Of a stretch of 25,321 nucleotides of DNA, positions 1-8,135 are shown one piece after another. The translations under genes and the position numbers were made by a program. Under the pieces are notes generated by a model, which saw only the letters and a list, made by a program, of their open reading frames with translations, searched no databases and was not told where the DNA came from. The DNA is from G021776435 sp046756245 (GTDB lineage: Bacteria; Pseudomonadota; Alphaproteobacteria; Caulobacterales; Parvularculaceae), in assembly GCA_046756245.1 (NCBI GenBank), contig JBHHVZ010000039.1, positions 1-25,321 of the forward strand, in the 5' to 3' direction. The stretch's first letter is position 1. Each line of letters starts with the position of its first letter.

Positions 1-145
1 CAACCCGGCCCCAACCGCGCATTCCGCCTGGGCTGAAGCTGTGGGATAGATTTTTTTGACGAGGCCGGGTCGATCCGGTTTTCTTGCTGTAAGGCGGCTT
101 GAACTGGCCCAGTCAGAATAGCCGCAGTACGAAAGGACGACAAAT

Positions 146-1651
146 ATGAGCGACGACGCCTGCATACTGGCGATCGACCAGGGAACCACATCGAGCCGGG
201 CGATCGTATTCAATACCGCGGCGCAAATCGTCGCCGTCGCACAGCAGGAGTTTCGACAGAACTATCCTCAAAGCGGCTGGGTCGAACACGACCCGGAAGA
301 GATCTGGGCGTCTACGCTCGCCGTCTGCCGTGAAGCGATTGCGGCTGCTGAGGCCAAAGGCGCGCGCATCGCCGCAATCGGCGTCACCAATCAGCGTGAA
401 ACGACTATTGTCTGGGACCGCGACACGGGCAAGCCTGTTTACAACGCCATTGTCTGGCAGGATCGGCGCACCGCCGAACGCTGCCGCGCGCTGGTGGCGG
501 ACAATGCAGAGCCGGAAGTGCAGAAACGGACGGGGCTCCTGCTCGATCCGTATTTTTCGGCGACGAAAGTCGCCTGGATTCTCGACCAGGTCGAGGGCGC
601 GCGGGCCCGCGCCGAAGCCGGCGACCTCGCGTTCGGCACAGTCGACTCATTTCTGGTCTGGCGGCTGACGGGCGGCGCGGTTCACGCCGCCGACGCCACT
701 AACGCCAGCCGCACCAGCCTTTACAACATTCACACCGACGCCTGGGACGAGGAGCTGTTACGCCTGTTCAACGTTCCTGAAAGCGTGCTGCCCGATGTCC
801 GCGACAGCGCCGGCGATTACGGTGAAACGGAAGCGAGTCTTTTCGGCCGATCCATTCCCCTGCTCGGCGTTTGCGGCGACCAGCAGGCGGCGACCGTCGG
901 CCAGGCCTGTTTCAACCCCGGCGACATCAAGAGCACTTACGGCACCGGCGCCTTCGTCGTGCTTAATACGGGCGGGACGGCGATTGCGTCGAAAAACCGC
1001 CTGCTGACCACGGTCGCTTATCGCATGAACGGAAAGACAACCTATGCGCTTGAAGGCTCGGTCTTTTCCGCCGGCTCGGCCATCCAGTGGCTGCGCGACG
1101 GCCTTGGCGTCATCAAGCATGCTTCGGACACGGAAGAACTCGCCCGCGGCCTCGAGTCGAACAACGGCGTGTATCTGGTGCCGGCTTTTACCGGACTCGG
1201 CGCGCCGCACTGGGATCCGCAAGCGCGCGGCGCCCTTTTCGGCCTCACCCGCGACGCCGGGCCAGCGGAGTTTGCACGCGCAGCGATTGAATCGGTCTGT
1301 TATCAGACCCGCGACCTCTTTGACGCCATGGCTGAAGACGGCGTCCGGCCCGCAACGTTGAAGGTCGACGGCGGCATGGCCGCCAATGACTGGATGTGCG
1401 CGTTTCTCGCCGACATATTGGGGCTTCCCGTCGACCGGCCGCAGGCGATGGAGACGACAGCGCTGGGCGCAGCTTATCTGGCCGGCCTGAAAGCGGGCCT
1501 GTTCGGGTCGTTTGAACAGATTGCGAAAAACTGGCGGCGCGAGGCGCGCTTCGAGCCCTCAATGGCGGATGACGCAAGAACCCAATTGCTCGACGGCTGG
1601 TCGCGCGCGGTCGCAGCAACAAAGCGTTTTCACAGCGATCCGGGGATGTAA
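146..1651 (+). CDS. glpK: Glycerol kinase
   Basis: Phosphorylates glycerol with ATP to sn-glycerol 3-phosphate in the cytoplasm, the entry step of glycerol catabolism. The 501-residue product has the usual length of the FGGY carbohydrate kinase family. The N-terminal phosphate-binding motif IDQGTTSSRAIVFN sits at about residues 10-23. NQRETT (about 83) and WQDRRT (about 104) are characteristic of glycerol kinases, and the C-terminal ATP-site motif DGGMAANDWM is near residue 411. The ATG start has an AAGGA Shine-Dalgarno sequence 8 bases upstream (133-137). No glycerol facilitator or glycerol-3-phosphate dehydrogenase is adjacent, so its operon partners, if any, lie elsewhere. It ends 46 bases before the TSUP gene with no clear terminator between, so read-through is possible. 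The identification is secure. Confidence 0.97.
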   Translation: MSDDACILAIDQGTTSSRAIVFNTAAQIVAVAQQEFRQNYPQSGWVEHDPEEIWASTLAVCREAIAAAEAKGARIAAIGVTNQRETTIVWDRDTGKPVYNAIVWQDRRTAERCRALVADNAEPEVQKRTGLLLDPYFSATKVAWILDQVEGARARAEAGDLAFGTVDSFLVWRLTGGAVHAADATNASRTSLYNIHTDAWDEELLRLFNVPESVLPDVRDSAGDYGETEASLFGRSIPLLGVCGDQQAATVGQACFNPGDIKSTYGTGAFVVLNTGGTAIASKNRLLTTVAYRMNGKTTYALEGSVFSAGSAIQWLRDGLGVIKHASDTEELARGLESNNGVYLVPAFTGLGAPHWDPQARGALFGLTRDAGPAEFARAAIESVCYQTRDLFDAMAEDGVRPATLKVDGGMAANDWMCAFLADILGLPVDRPQAMETTALGAAYLAGLKAGLFGSFEQIAKNWRREARFEPSMADDARTQLLDGWSRAVAATKRFHSDPGM

Positions 1652-1697
1652 AAATCGGACACGCTTTTCCGCCCATCCATGATTCCGTGTAAGGCCG

Positions 1698-2465
1698 ATG
1701 ATCGTTCTCGCCCTCTTATTCGCCGCAACCGCGGCGCTTTACGCCTCCGTCGGATTCGGCGGCGGATCGACCTACAACGCGCTTTTGATTCTGTCGGACG
1801 TCGAATACGCCTTTGTGCCGATCATCGCGCTTTCCTGCAACATCACCGTCGTCACCGGCAATGTTGTTCGCTACTGGCGGGCCGGCCTCATCGATCTCAA
1901 ACGCGCGGCGCCGCTGGTGCTCGCCTCCATACCGGCGGCGTGGCTCGGCGGAAGACTGGCGATCAGCGAGGCCGTCTTCACCGGATTGCTGGGCGCAAGT
2001 CTTCTTGCCGCCGGCGTCCTGCTGATTGCGCAACGCGCGCCCGCGCAAAACGCCGACGACGCGCCCCGCCGGCGGCGTTTTCTGCTTGAACCGGCGCTCG
2101 GTGGCGGGCTCGGTTTCCTGTCGGGCATGGTCGGCATCGGCGGCGGAATTTTTCTCTCGCCCATCCTTAATCTCTTCCGCTGGGCGCCGCCGAAATCGAT
2201 CGCTGCGCTGGCGAGCCTTTTCATCCTTGTGAACTCTGCGGGCGGCGTCGCCGGACAATTGATGAAACTCGGCGATTTGGGCCGGATCGGACAGTTTGTG
2301 GAATTCCTGCCGCTCATTTTCGCCGTGGCGCTGGGCGGCTTTGCGGGCAATTACGCGGGCGTGAAAATCCTTAGTGAGACCATGGTGAGACGCGCGACGG
2401 GAATTTTGGTATTATATGTCTCGGCGCGCCTTCTCATACGCTGGGCGTCGATAGCAGGGTTTTGA
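1698..2465 (+). CDS. TSUP-family (TauE/SafE) membrane exporter
   Basis: Integral inner-membrane protein of 255 residues, mostly hydrophobic, with about seven or eight predicted membrane helices. The family hallmark is a duplicated glycine-rich motif: VGFGGGSTYNALLIL near residue 15 and SGMVGIGGGIFLSPIL near residue 143. TSUP proteins move sulfite, sulfoacetate, taurine-derived or other small organic or sulfur anions; the substrate cannot be read from sequence. Its TGA stop overlaps the moaA ATG as TGATG, so translation is probably coupled to molybdenum cofactor synthesis. One speculative link is that a molybdoenzyme made with this cofactor (for example a sulfite dehydrogenase) handles the same anion. 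A role in molybdate uptake is not supported, since molybdate normally enters through ModABC. Family assignment is strong, substrate unknown. Confidence 0.9.
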   Translation: MIVLALLFAATAALYASVGFGGGSTYNALLILSDVEYAFVPIIALSCNITVVTGNVVRYWRAGLIDLKRAAPLVLASIPAAWLGGRLAISEAVFTGLLGASLLAAGVLLIAQRAPAQNADDAPRRRRFLLEPALGGGLGFLSGMVGIGGGIFLSPILNLFRWAPPKSIAALASLFILVNSAGGVAGQLMKLGDLGRIGQFVEFLPLIFAVALGGFAGNYAGVKILSETMVRRATGILVLYVSARLLIRWASIAGF

Positions 2466-3487
2466 TGGCAAGGACCGATACGCAATCCGCCGCCGCGCCG
2501 CTCGCCGATCCGTTCGGGCGGGCGATCAGCTATTTGCGGCTTTCGGTGACGGATCGCTGCGATCTCAGATGCGCCTATTGCATGCCTGAAGACACAAAGT
2601 TCCTGCCGCGCGCCGAAATTCTCTCGCTTGAAGAGCTCGACGCGGTGGCGAGCGCTTTCATCCGCCTCGGGGTCGACAAAATCCGCATCACCGGCGGCGA
2701 ACCGCTGACCCGGCGCAATGTGACGAGCCTGTTTGAAAGCCTGTCGCGTCATCTGTATTCGGGCGCGCTGCGCGAAATAACGCTCACCACTAACGGAACG
2801 CTTCTTTCGCGTTTTGCGGAGCGGCTTGCGGAGATCGGCGTGCGGCGCATCAATGTTTCGCTCGACAGTCTCGACGGCGCGCGGTTCGCGCGCATCAGCC
2901 GGCGCGGCGCGCTGCTCGCGGTGCTTGAGGGGCTTGAAGCGGCGCGGCAAGCGGGGCTCGCCGTGAAGATCAACACGGTGGCGCTCAAGGGCGAGAACGA
3001 AGAGGAAATTCCCTCGATCATTTCCTGGGCTCATGACAAAGGCTTCGACGTCACGCTTATCGAAGTGATGCCGATGGGCGAAGTTTATTCGGACAGGACC
3101 GATCAATATCTGCCGTTGTCGGTGATGCGCGAGCGCCTTGAGGAACGGTGGACGCTCGACCCGATTGCGCACCGCACCGGCGGGCCGGCGCGTTACGTAC
3201 GCATCCGCGAGACCGGCGGCCGGCTCGGTTTCATCACGCCGCTGACGAATAATTTCTGCGAGGGCTGCAACCGCGTGCGCGTCACCTGTAAGGGCGAACT
3301 CTTTATGTGTCTCGGCCAGAACGACAGGGCGGACCTGAAAACGGTCTTGCGTGAAAATCCCGATCCGGAGGCGCTGGTTTGCGCCATTCGCGAGGCTATC
3401 GCGCACAAGCCGAAGGGCCACGATTTTCGCATTGAAAAGCAGGCCGCGCCCGCGGTCGCACGCCGTATGTCTGTGACAGGAGGCTAG
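2465..3487 (+). CDS. moaA: GTP 3',8-cyclase MoaA (radical SAM)
   Basis: First enzyme of molybdenum cofactor synthesis. A radical SAM reaction rearranges GTP to 3',8-cyclo-7,8-dihydro-GTP, which MoaC converts to cyclic pyranopterin monophosphate. The radical SAM cluster motif is CDLRCAYC (about residues 36-43). The second [4Fe-4S] site appears as CEGC followed by a cysteine 13 residues later (within 265-285). The protein ends in Gly-Gly, as MoaA needs for activity. The ATG at 2465 is preferred over the in-frame TTG at 2462 because it overlaps the preceding stop as TGATG and gives a normal 340-residue protein. It heads a compact moaA-D-E-B-C-moeA run. The cluster is oxygen-sensitive, which fits the anaerobic theme of the window. 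Confidence 0.97.
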   Translation: MARTDTQSAAAPLADPFGRAISYLRLSVTDRCDLRCAYCMPEDTKFLPRAEILSLEELDAVASAFIRLGVDKIRITGGEPLTRRNVTSLFESLSRHLYSGALREITLTTNGTLLSRFAERLAEIGVRRINVSLDSLDGARFARISRRGALLAVLEGLEAARQAGLAVKINTVALKGENEEEIPSIISWAHDKGFDVTLIEVMPMGEVYSDRTDQYLPLSVMRERLEERWTLDPIAHRTGGPARYVRIRETGGRLGFITPLTNNFCEGCNRVRVTCKGELFMCLGQNDRADLKTVLRENPDPEALVCAIREAIAHKPKGHDFRIEKQAAPAVARRMSVTGG

Positions 3488-3489
3488 CG

Positions 3490-3741
3490 ATGGCGCGGCT
3501 TTTGTTTTTTGGACGGCTCGGCGATGTCGCCGGCGCGACGGAGCGTCAGATTGCGCTGCCGGAAGGCGCTGCGTCGGTCGAGACCCTGTTTGACCTTCTC
3601 GAGCGCGAGGATTCCCTGCTCGCGGCTGCGCTGCGCGATCCGTCGGTGCGGATCGCCGTTAATGGAGAAATCCGGAACGGCGCGGGCGCGGTGTCGGACG
3701 CGGACGAGATCGCCTTCATGCCGCCTTTCAGCGGCGGATAG
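3490..3741 (+). CDS. moaD: Molybdopterin synthase sulfur carrier subunit MoaD
   Basis: Small ubiquitin-like protein (83 residues). Its C-terminal glycine is activated by a MoeB-type enzyme and thiocarboxylated, and it then donates sulfur to cyclic pyranopterin monophosphate inside the MoaD-MoaE molybdopterin synthase. The sequence ends FSGG, with the essential terminal Gly-Gly, and has the beta-grasp family pattern including IAVNGEI and DEIAFMPPFSGG. It starts two bases after the moaA stop, is preceded by an AGGAGG-like sequence inside the end of moaA, and is followed four bases later by moaE, so the two subunits should be made together. No MoeB activator is in the window. Confidence 0.94.
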   Translation: MARLLFFGRLGDVAGATERQIALPEGAASVETLFDLLEREDSLLAAALRDPSVRIAVNGEIRNGAGAVSDADEIAFMPPFSGG

Positions 3742-3745
3742 GAAA

Positions 3746-4216
3746 ATGAACGGCGACGCTATTTCGGTCAGGCTGCTTGAGACCGGGTTCGATCCCGGAC
3801 GCGCGCTCGGCGACTTCGCCGCGGCTCACGCCGAAGCCGGCGCCGTCGCCAGCTTCCTCGGTCAGACCCGCAAGGACGCCGACGGCGTTCCAGTGAAAGA
3901 GCTGTTGCTGCAATGCTATCCCGGCTTTACAGAGGCTGCGATTGAGGCGATTTGCGAAACGGCGCTGGAAAAATGGCCGCTCAGCAGCGTTCTGGTGATC
4001 CACCGTTACGGCGAAATGGCGCCGGGCGATCCGATCGTGCTTGTCGCGACCGCCGCTGAACATCGGCGCGCCGCCCTCGCCGCGACGGAATATCTCATCG
4101 ACCGGCTGAAGACCGGCGCGCCGTTCTGGAAAAAGGAAATCACCGACGCCGGCGAGAAATGGATCGAACCGACTGGCGATGATTATGCGCGAACGGCCGT
4201 CAGCCGTTCCGGCTAA
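3746..4216 (+). CDS. moaE: Molybdopterin synthase catalytic subunit MoaE
   Basis: Catalytic subunit (156 residues) that, with MoaD thiocarboxylate, inserts the dithiolene sulfurs into cyclic pyranopterin monophosphate to form molybdopterin. Family motifs are GAVASFLGQTRKD (about residues 32-44), HRYGEMAPGD (about 90-99) and the lysine-bearing active-site segment LKTGAPFWKKE near residue 125. The open frame extends upstream to 3509, but that part runs through moaD in another frame. The ATG at 3746, four bases after the moaD stop with a GGA-containing leader, gives the normal family length. The C-terminus overlaps no other gene; moaB begins 13 bases later. Confidence 0.95.
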   Translation: MNGDAISVRLLETGFDPGRALGDFAAAHAEAGAVASFLGQTRKDADGVPVKELLLQCYPGFTEAAIEAICETALEKWPLSSVLVIHRYGEMAPGDPIVLVATAAEHRRAALAATEYLIDRLKTGAPFWKKEITDAGEKWIEPTGDDYARTAVSRSG

Positions 4217-4229
4217 GCAGAGAAGAATC

Positions 4230-4757
4230 ATGCACGACAAGGAAAACGCCGAATTCATTCCCGTCAACATCGCCGTCCTTACGGTGAGCGACAGCCGCGA
4301 TTGGGATTCCGACACCTCGGGCGCGCTGCTTGCAGAGCGGATCGAAACCGCGGGACATCACCTCGCCGACCGCAAGATCGTCATTGACGACCGTGATGAG
4401 ATCCAGCGCACAGTAAAGACATGGATCGACGATCCGAACGTCGACGCGGTGATTTCAACCGGCGGCACTGGCCTTACGGGCCGCGACGTGACGCCGGAAG
4501 CGGTGCGGCCGCTTTATGAAAAGGAGATCGAGGGCTTTTCGGTGATCTTCCACCAGGTGAGTTTCGAAAGCGTCGGTCTTTCGACCCTGCAGTCGCGCGC
4601 CAGTGCCGGCGTGGCGAAAGGAACGTTCATCTTTACGCTCCCCGGCTCGAACGGCGCCGTCAAAGACGGCTGGGACAAGGTGATCGCCGGTCAGCTCGAC
4701 GCGCGCCAGCGCCCGTGCAATCTGGTCGAGCTGATGCCGCGGCTGATGGAGACCTGA
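4230..4757 (+). CDS. moaB: Molybdenum cofactor biosynthesis protein MoaB
   Basis: MoaB/MogA-family protein (175 residues) acting late in cofactor synthesis, where family members bind and adenylate molybdopterin before molybdate insertion. The nucleotide/pterin-binding signature STGGTGLTGRDVTPEA lies near residues 74-89, and LPGSNGAVKDGWD near 137-149. The ATG at 4230 is chosen over the in-frame ATG at 4179, because the longer version would overlap moaE by 38 bases and add residues that do not look like the family; MHDKENAEFIPVNIAVLTVSD is a typical MoaB beginning. In many bacteria MoaB is dispensable and MogA does the work. No separate mogA is seen here, so this gene may supply that step. Confidence 0.93.
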   Translation: MHDKENAEFIPVNIAVLTVSDSRDWDSDTSGALLAERIETAGHHLADRKIVIDDRDEIQRTVKTWIDDPNVDAVISTGGTGLTGRDVTPEAVRPLYEKEIEGFSVIFHQVSFESVGLSTLQSRASAGVAKGTFIFTLPGSNGAVKDGWDKVIAGQLDARQRPCNLVELMPRLMET

Positions 4758-4761
4758 TCTG

Positions 4762-5247
4762 GTGACGAACGACCTCACCCATTTCGACTCGTCGGGCCGG
4801 GCGCGTATGGTCGATGTGTCCGACAAAGACGCAACGGCGCGGCGCGCCGTCGCTGAAGGCCGCGTCGTTTTATCCCCCGAGGCTTACGCGGCAGCGCGCG
4901 AGAAAGGCTCGAAAAAAGGCGACGTGCGCGCCGTCGCCGAGCTCGCCGGCGTCATGGGCGCGAAGAAGACCGCCGAATTCATTCCCCTGTGCCACCCGTT
5001 GCCGTTGACCGGCGCGACGGTCAAAGTCGAATTCGATGACGCGCATCTGGCGCTGCGCGTGCGCGCCGTTGTCAAAACAACGGCGCAAACCGGCGTCGAG
5101 ATGGAGGCGCTGGCGGCTGTGTCGGTCGCCTGCCTAACAATTTACGACATGCTGAAGGCGATCGACAAAACCATGCGGATCGAAGCGATCCGCCTCATCG
5201 AAAAAACCGGCGGGCGTTCGGGCGACGTCCGCAACGACGCCGGCTAG
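4762..5247 (+). CDS. moaC: Cyclic pyranopterin monophosphate synthase MoaC
   Basis: Converts the MoaA product to cyclic pyranopterin monophosphate (161 residues, normal length). Visible family motifs are THFDSSGRARMVDVSDK at the N-terminus, FIPLCHPLPLTG around residues 73-84, and TTAQTGVEMEAL around 110-121, followed by YDMLKAIDKTM with the conserved aspartate and lysine of the active site. The start is GTG at 4762, four bases after the moaB stop. This is preferred over the downstream ATG at 4807 because the residues between them are conserved in MoaC. It lies between moaB and moeA with gaps under 10 bases. Confidence 0.96.
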   Translation: MTNDLTHFDSSGRARMVDVSDKDATARRAVAEGRVVLSPEAYAAAREKGSKKGDVRAVAELAGVMGAKKTAEFIPLCHPLPLTGATVKVEFDDAHLALRVRAVVKTTAQTGVEMEALAAVSVACLTIYDMLKAIDKTMRIEAIRLIEKTGGRSGDVRNDAG

Positions 5248-5253
5248 ACATTC

Positions 5254-6471
5254 ATGTTCGACATCGAAACCGCGCGAAAGATCATCGTCGAAAGCGCGAC
5301 GCCGCTTCCGGCCGAAAAGGTCGGACTTGACACGCTCGCCGGCCGGGTCGCCGCAGAGGATGTGCGCGCCGCAATCACCCAGCCGCCGTTTCGCGCTTCC
5401 GCCATGGACGGCTACGCCGTCCGGTTCGAAGACGCGCGTCGGGCCGGCGCGACGCTCAAAGTCATCGGCGAAATCGCCGCCGGCGCATCCGTATCGCCCG
5501 AAATCGGCCCGTCGCAGGCCGCACGCATCTTTACAGGCGGCGTGCTGCCCGAAGGCGCCGACCACGTGATCATTCAGGAAGACGTTTCGCGCGACGGCGA
5601 CGCGATTATCGTCGAAAGGGATCAACCGGCGGCGAGAAACATCCGCGCGGCCGGGATCGACTTCGAAGCCGGCGATACTCTTGCGCCCGAAGGTGCGCGG
5701 CTTAACGCCATCCACGCGTCTCTGTTTGCGGCGGCGAACCTGTCGGCGATCTGCGTTTACGCGCGCCCGCGCGTCGCCGTCTTCGCCAATGGCGACGAAC
5801 TTGCCGAGCCCGGCGCGACGCTGGCGCCGGGGCAGATTGTAAACTCCACGCATTATGCGTTGCGCTGTCTCGCGGAACGCTGGGGCGCGCAGGCCGGTTA
5901 CGCAGGCTGCGCACGCGATACGATCGACGATGTCAAACGATTGTTCGAGTGCGCCGCAGGCGCTGACGTTATCGTACCCCTCGGCGGCGCTTCGGTCGGC
6001 GACTACGACTTCGTCAAGCAGGCGTTCGCCGAACTCGGCGGAACGCTTTTGTTTGAAAACGTCGCGGTCAAACCCGGAAAGCCGGTCTGGTTCGGCGCGC
6101 TCGACGACGCCTGCGTGCTGGGGCTTCCGGGCAATCCGGCGTCGGCGCTCGTTTGCGCCGTCATATTCCTGGCGCCGCTTGTAGAGGCCATGCAGGGGCT
6201 CGCCCCGCGCGCGGCGCTTCCGCTTCAGCGCGCGCGTCTCACGTCGTCGCTGCAGAAAAACGGCGCGCGGCCGGCGCTTATTCGCGCGCGAACCTGCCTC
6301 GATGAAGACGGCGCGCTTTACGTCTGCCCGCGGGCAAAACAGGATAGCGCGCTTTTGAAGCCGTTCGCCGACTCAAACAGCCTCATTTTCAGACCGGCCG
6401 ACGCGCCGGCGCTCGATGCGGGCGGAGTTTGCGAGATTATATTGTTCGATCCGGCGGAGTTTTCGATTTAG
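5254..6471 (+). CDS. moeA: Molybdopterin molybdotransferase MoeA
   Basis: Catalyses insertion of molybdate into adenylylated molybdopterin (405 residues, usual length). Domain signatures in order are PPFRASAMDGYAVR (about residues 44-57), IFTGGVLPEGADHVIIQED (about 91-109), VFANGDELAEPG (about 175-186), PLGGASVGDYDF (about 242-253), NVAVKPGKPVWFG (about 269-281) and GLPGNPASA (about 290-298). It starts 6 bases after the moaC stop. The last four bases overlap the end of the opposing ccmI gene, so there is no room for a conventional terminator between the two operons. moeA closes the operon; mobA, moeB and modABC are not in this window. Confidence 0.95.
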   Translation: MFDIETARKIIVESATPLPAEKVGLDTLAGRVAAEDVRAAITQPPFRASAMDGYAVRFEDARRAGATLKVIGEIAAGASVSPEIGPSQAARIFTGGVLPEGADHVIIQEDVSRDGDAIIVERDQPAARNIRAAGIDFEAGDTLAPEGARLNAIHASLFAAANLSAICVYARPRVAVFANGDELAEPGATLAPGQIVNSTHYALRCLAERWGAQAGYAGCARDTIDDVKRLFECAAGADVIVPLGGASVGDYDFVKQAFAELGGTLLFENVAVKPGKPVWFGALDDACVLGLPGNPASALVCAVIFLAPLVEAMQGLAPRAALPLQRARLTSSLQKNGARPALIRARTCLDEDGALYVCPRAKQDSALLKPFADSNSLIFRPADAPALDAGGVCEIILFDPAEFSI

Positions 6472-8126
6472 CTGTTTTCAGTCTCTTTGATGAGACGCTC
6501 CAATGTCGCCCGCATGGGAACGTCGTCGGACAAGTTCGCAAGCAGTTTGCGCCAGCGCTCGACCGCAAGCGCGGCTTCGCCCCGCTGACGCGCGGCGAAG
6601 CCTAGATGATAGAGCGCCAGCGGATCGTTGGCGTCGAATTCCTGAAGCTTGTTCAATACGCTCGCCAACTCGTCATTGACGGTGTTGTCGCCTTCGGGCC
6701 GCATCGCCAACAGCGCGAATGCATAATTGCGCCAATCTTGCACATTCGCCTCAGGACGCTTGATCAGCTCACGGTAAGCGGCGACGCCGTCTTCCCGCCG
6801 ATCAAGAACGCTGTAGGAGCGCGCCAGCATGCGCCAGCCCTGAATGTCGCCCGGCTCGCGCTTGAGACGTTCGGCGAGTCCGTCGACCATCGAGGCGATC
6901 ATCGCGTTCTGTTCCTCTTCCGACATGGCCGATATCGCCGCGGCCTGGTCCTCGGTCGGCCCGCGAACTGCGCTCGCCTCGTCGGCCGGCTGCGTGATTG
7001 GCGCGATCGGCCCGCCGCTTTCAAGACTTGTCCTGACCGCATTGATCTGGGCCAGGACGAAAGGCGCATTCTGATAGCGATCCGCAGCCTGATCGAGCAT
7101 GTCGCTGGCGCGATCGATTTCTCCGCGATCCATGTAAATCGACGCAGCGCGCAGCCAGTCTTGATAGGCGGCCTCGCCGGAGTGAATACGGCTGATCAAG
7201 GCGCTAAGCTCGTCGTCGAGGCTTTGTCCCCGCCCGTTCATAACGGCGGCGAGTCGCTGTCCGGCGTCATCAGTTAGGCCAACTGAGCCGATGTTCAATC
7301 CGATCTCGCCGGCCGCATCGACCATGCGCGCGCCGACCGCCGCCAGCCACGGCGCATTCTCAGGCGCGTCGTTGACGAGCGCCGCCCACTGACGAACGGC
7401 CTCCTCGATCGCGCCGACCTGATACCGCGCCTCGGCCAGGTAATATCGGGCCCGCGCGTCTTCGGGCTTCGACTTTATCGTTGTCTCAAACGCCTTGCGG
7501 GCCTCCGCCGTCACCGCGCCGGACGCCTGCATCACCAGCGCTTCGCCATAGGCCGAATGCGCGTCCGGGTTGTCGGCGTCTATTGCGAGCGCCTGCGCGA
7601 ACGCGCGGGCTGCGTCACCCGCCCTGTTCGAAAGCGTATAGGCCTGCCCGAGCGCCATCCATGCATCGAAATCGTCGGGTAAATTTTGCGCGCGCGCCTC
7701 TAACGTCTGCAACTGCGCGTCCGCGATCGCTGACGGCTGCACGCTCGCCGCGCTCGATGGCGCCGCCGCGCCGCCGCCGCGCAGGGATGCGGGCGCGCCA
7801 ATATTGAGATAGATCACCACTGCAGCCAACGGCGTCGCCCCAAGCGCAAAGAGCGCCGCAATCCGCCAGCCGCGCGCCGGCGCGTAGGTTTTCTCATCGC
7901 CGGCTGCCGCAAGCGCCTGCTTTTTTTCTTCAAGAACGGCTTCTTCCGCCGACGCTTCGTCGATCAGACCGGCCGCGCGGTCCTGCTCGATGCCAGCAAG
8001 GCGCGCCTTAAGCGTTTCGGCGGGCGGCGTCGACGCGTCGACGGAACTGTCGACAATCGCCAGCGGCCAGGCGACAAGGCCGACGCAGACAAGCGCCAGC
8101 AGAAACACGACGACCCAGAAAATCAT
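6468..8126 (-). CDS. ccmI: Cytochrome c biogenesis protein CcmI (CycH-like, TPR)
   Basis: Inner-membrane chaperone of System I cytochrome c maturation that holds apocytochrome c for haem attachment. The 552-residue product has two membrane helices (about residues 1-23 and 87-109) separated by a cytoplasmic segment, then an acidic, Ala-rich periplasmic part with tetratricopeptide-like repeats. One TPR block is about 150-250 (for example DDFDAWMALGQAYTLSNRAG) and a second is about 430-550. This matches the CcmI layout, though the protein is longer than the typical 300-420 residues because of the second TPR block. It starts 9 bases after ccmH and is last in the operon. The final four bases overlap moeA. 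The position in a ccm operon supports the call; sequence conservation of CcmI is low. Confidence 0.88.
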   Translation of the reverse strand: MIFWVVVFLLALVCVGLVAWPLAIVDSSVDASTPPAETLKARLAGIEQDRAAGLIDEASAEEAVLEEKKQALAAAGDEKTYAPARGWRIAALFALGATPLAAVVIYLNIGAPASLRGGGAAAPSSAASVQPSAIADAQLQTLEARAQNLPDDFDAWMALGQAYTLSNRAGDAARAFAQALAIDADNPDAHSAYGEALVMQASGAVTAEARKAFETTIKSKPEDARARYYLAEARYQVGAIEEAVRQWAALVNDAPENAPWLAAVGARMVDAAGEIGLNIGSVGLTDDAGQRLAAVMNGRGQSLDDELSALISRIHSGEAAYQDWLRAASIYMDRGEIDRASDMLDQAADRYQNAPFVLAQINAVRTSLESGGPIAPITQPADEASAVRGPTEDQAAAISAMSEEEQNAMIASMVDGLAERLKREPGDIQGWRMLARSYSVLDRREDGVAAYRELIKRPEANVQDWRNYAFALLAMRPEGDNTVNDELASVLNKLQEFDANDPLALYHLGFAARQRGEAALAVERWRKLLANLSDDVPMRATLERLIKETENS

Positions 8127-8135
8127 GTTCGAATC

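Noticed and set aside
56..84. Possible sigma-70 promoter for glpK (TTGACG, 17 bases, TTTTCT)
   Set aside because: The -10 element matches consensus poorly, and in GC-rich alphaproteobacteria such weak matches are common by chance. The 145-base leader otherwise shows only a T-run at 51-57 and the Shine-Dalgarno.
2351..3421. A 356-codon open frame on the minus strand opposite moaA
   Set aside because: The product is Arg/His/Ala-rich without any family motif, and moaA on the other strand is certain.
3509..3745. Long N-terminal extension of MoaE
   Set aside because: These codons run through moaD in another frame. The ATG at 3746 gives the normal MoaE length and follows moaD by four bases.
4179..4229. 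Upstream start for MoaB overlapping moaE
   Set aside because: The added 17 residues do not resemble MoaB, and the ATG at 4230 fits operon spacing.
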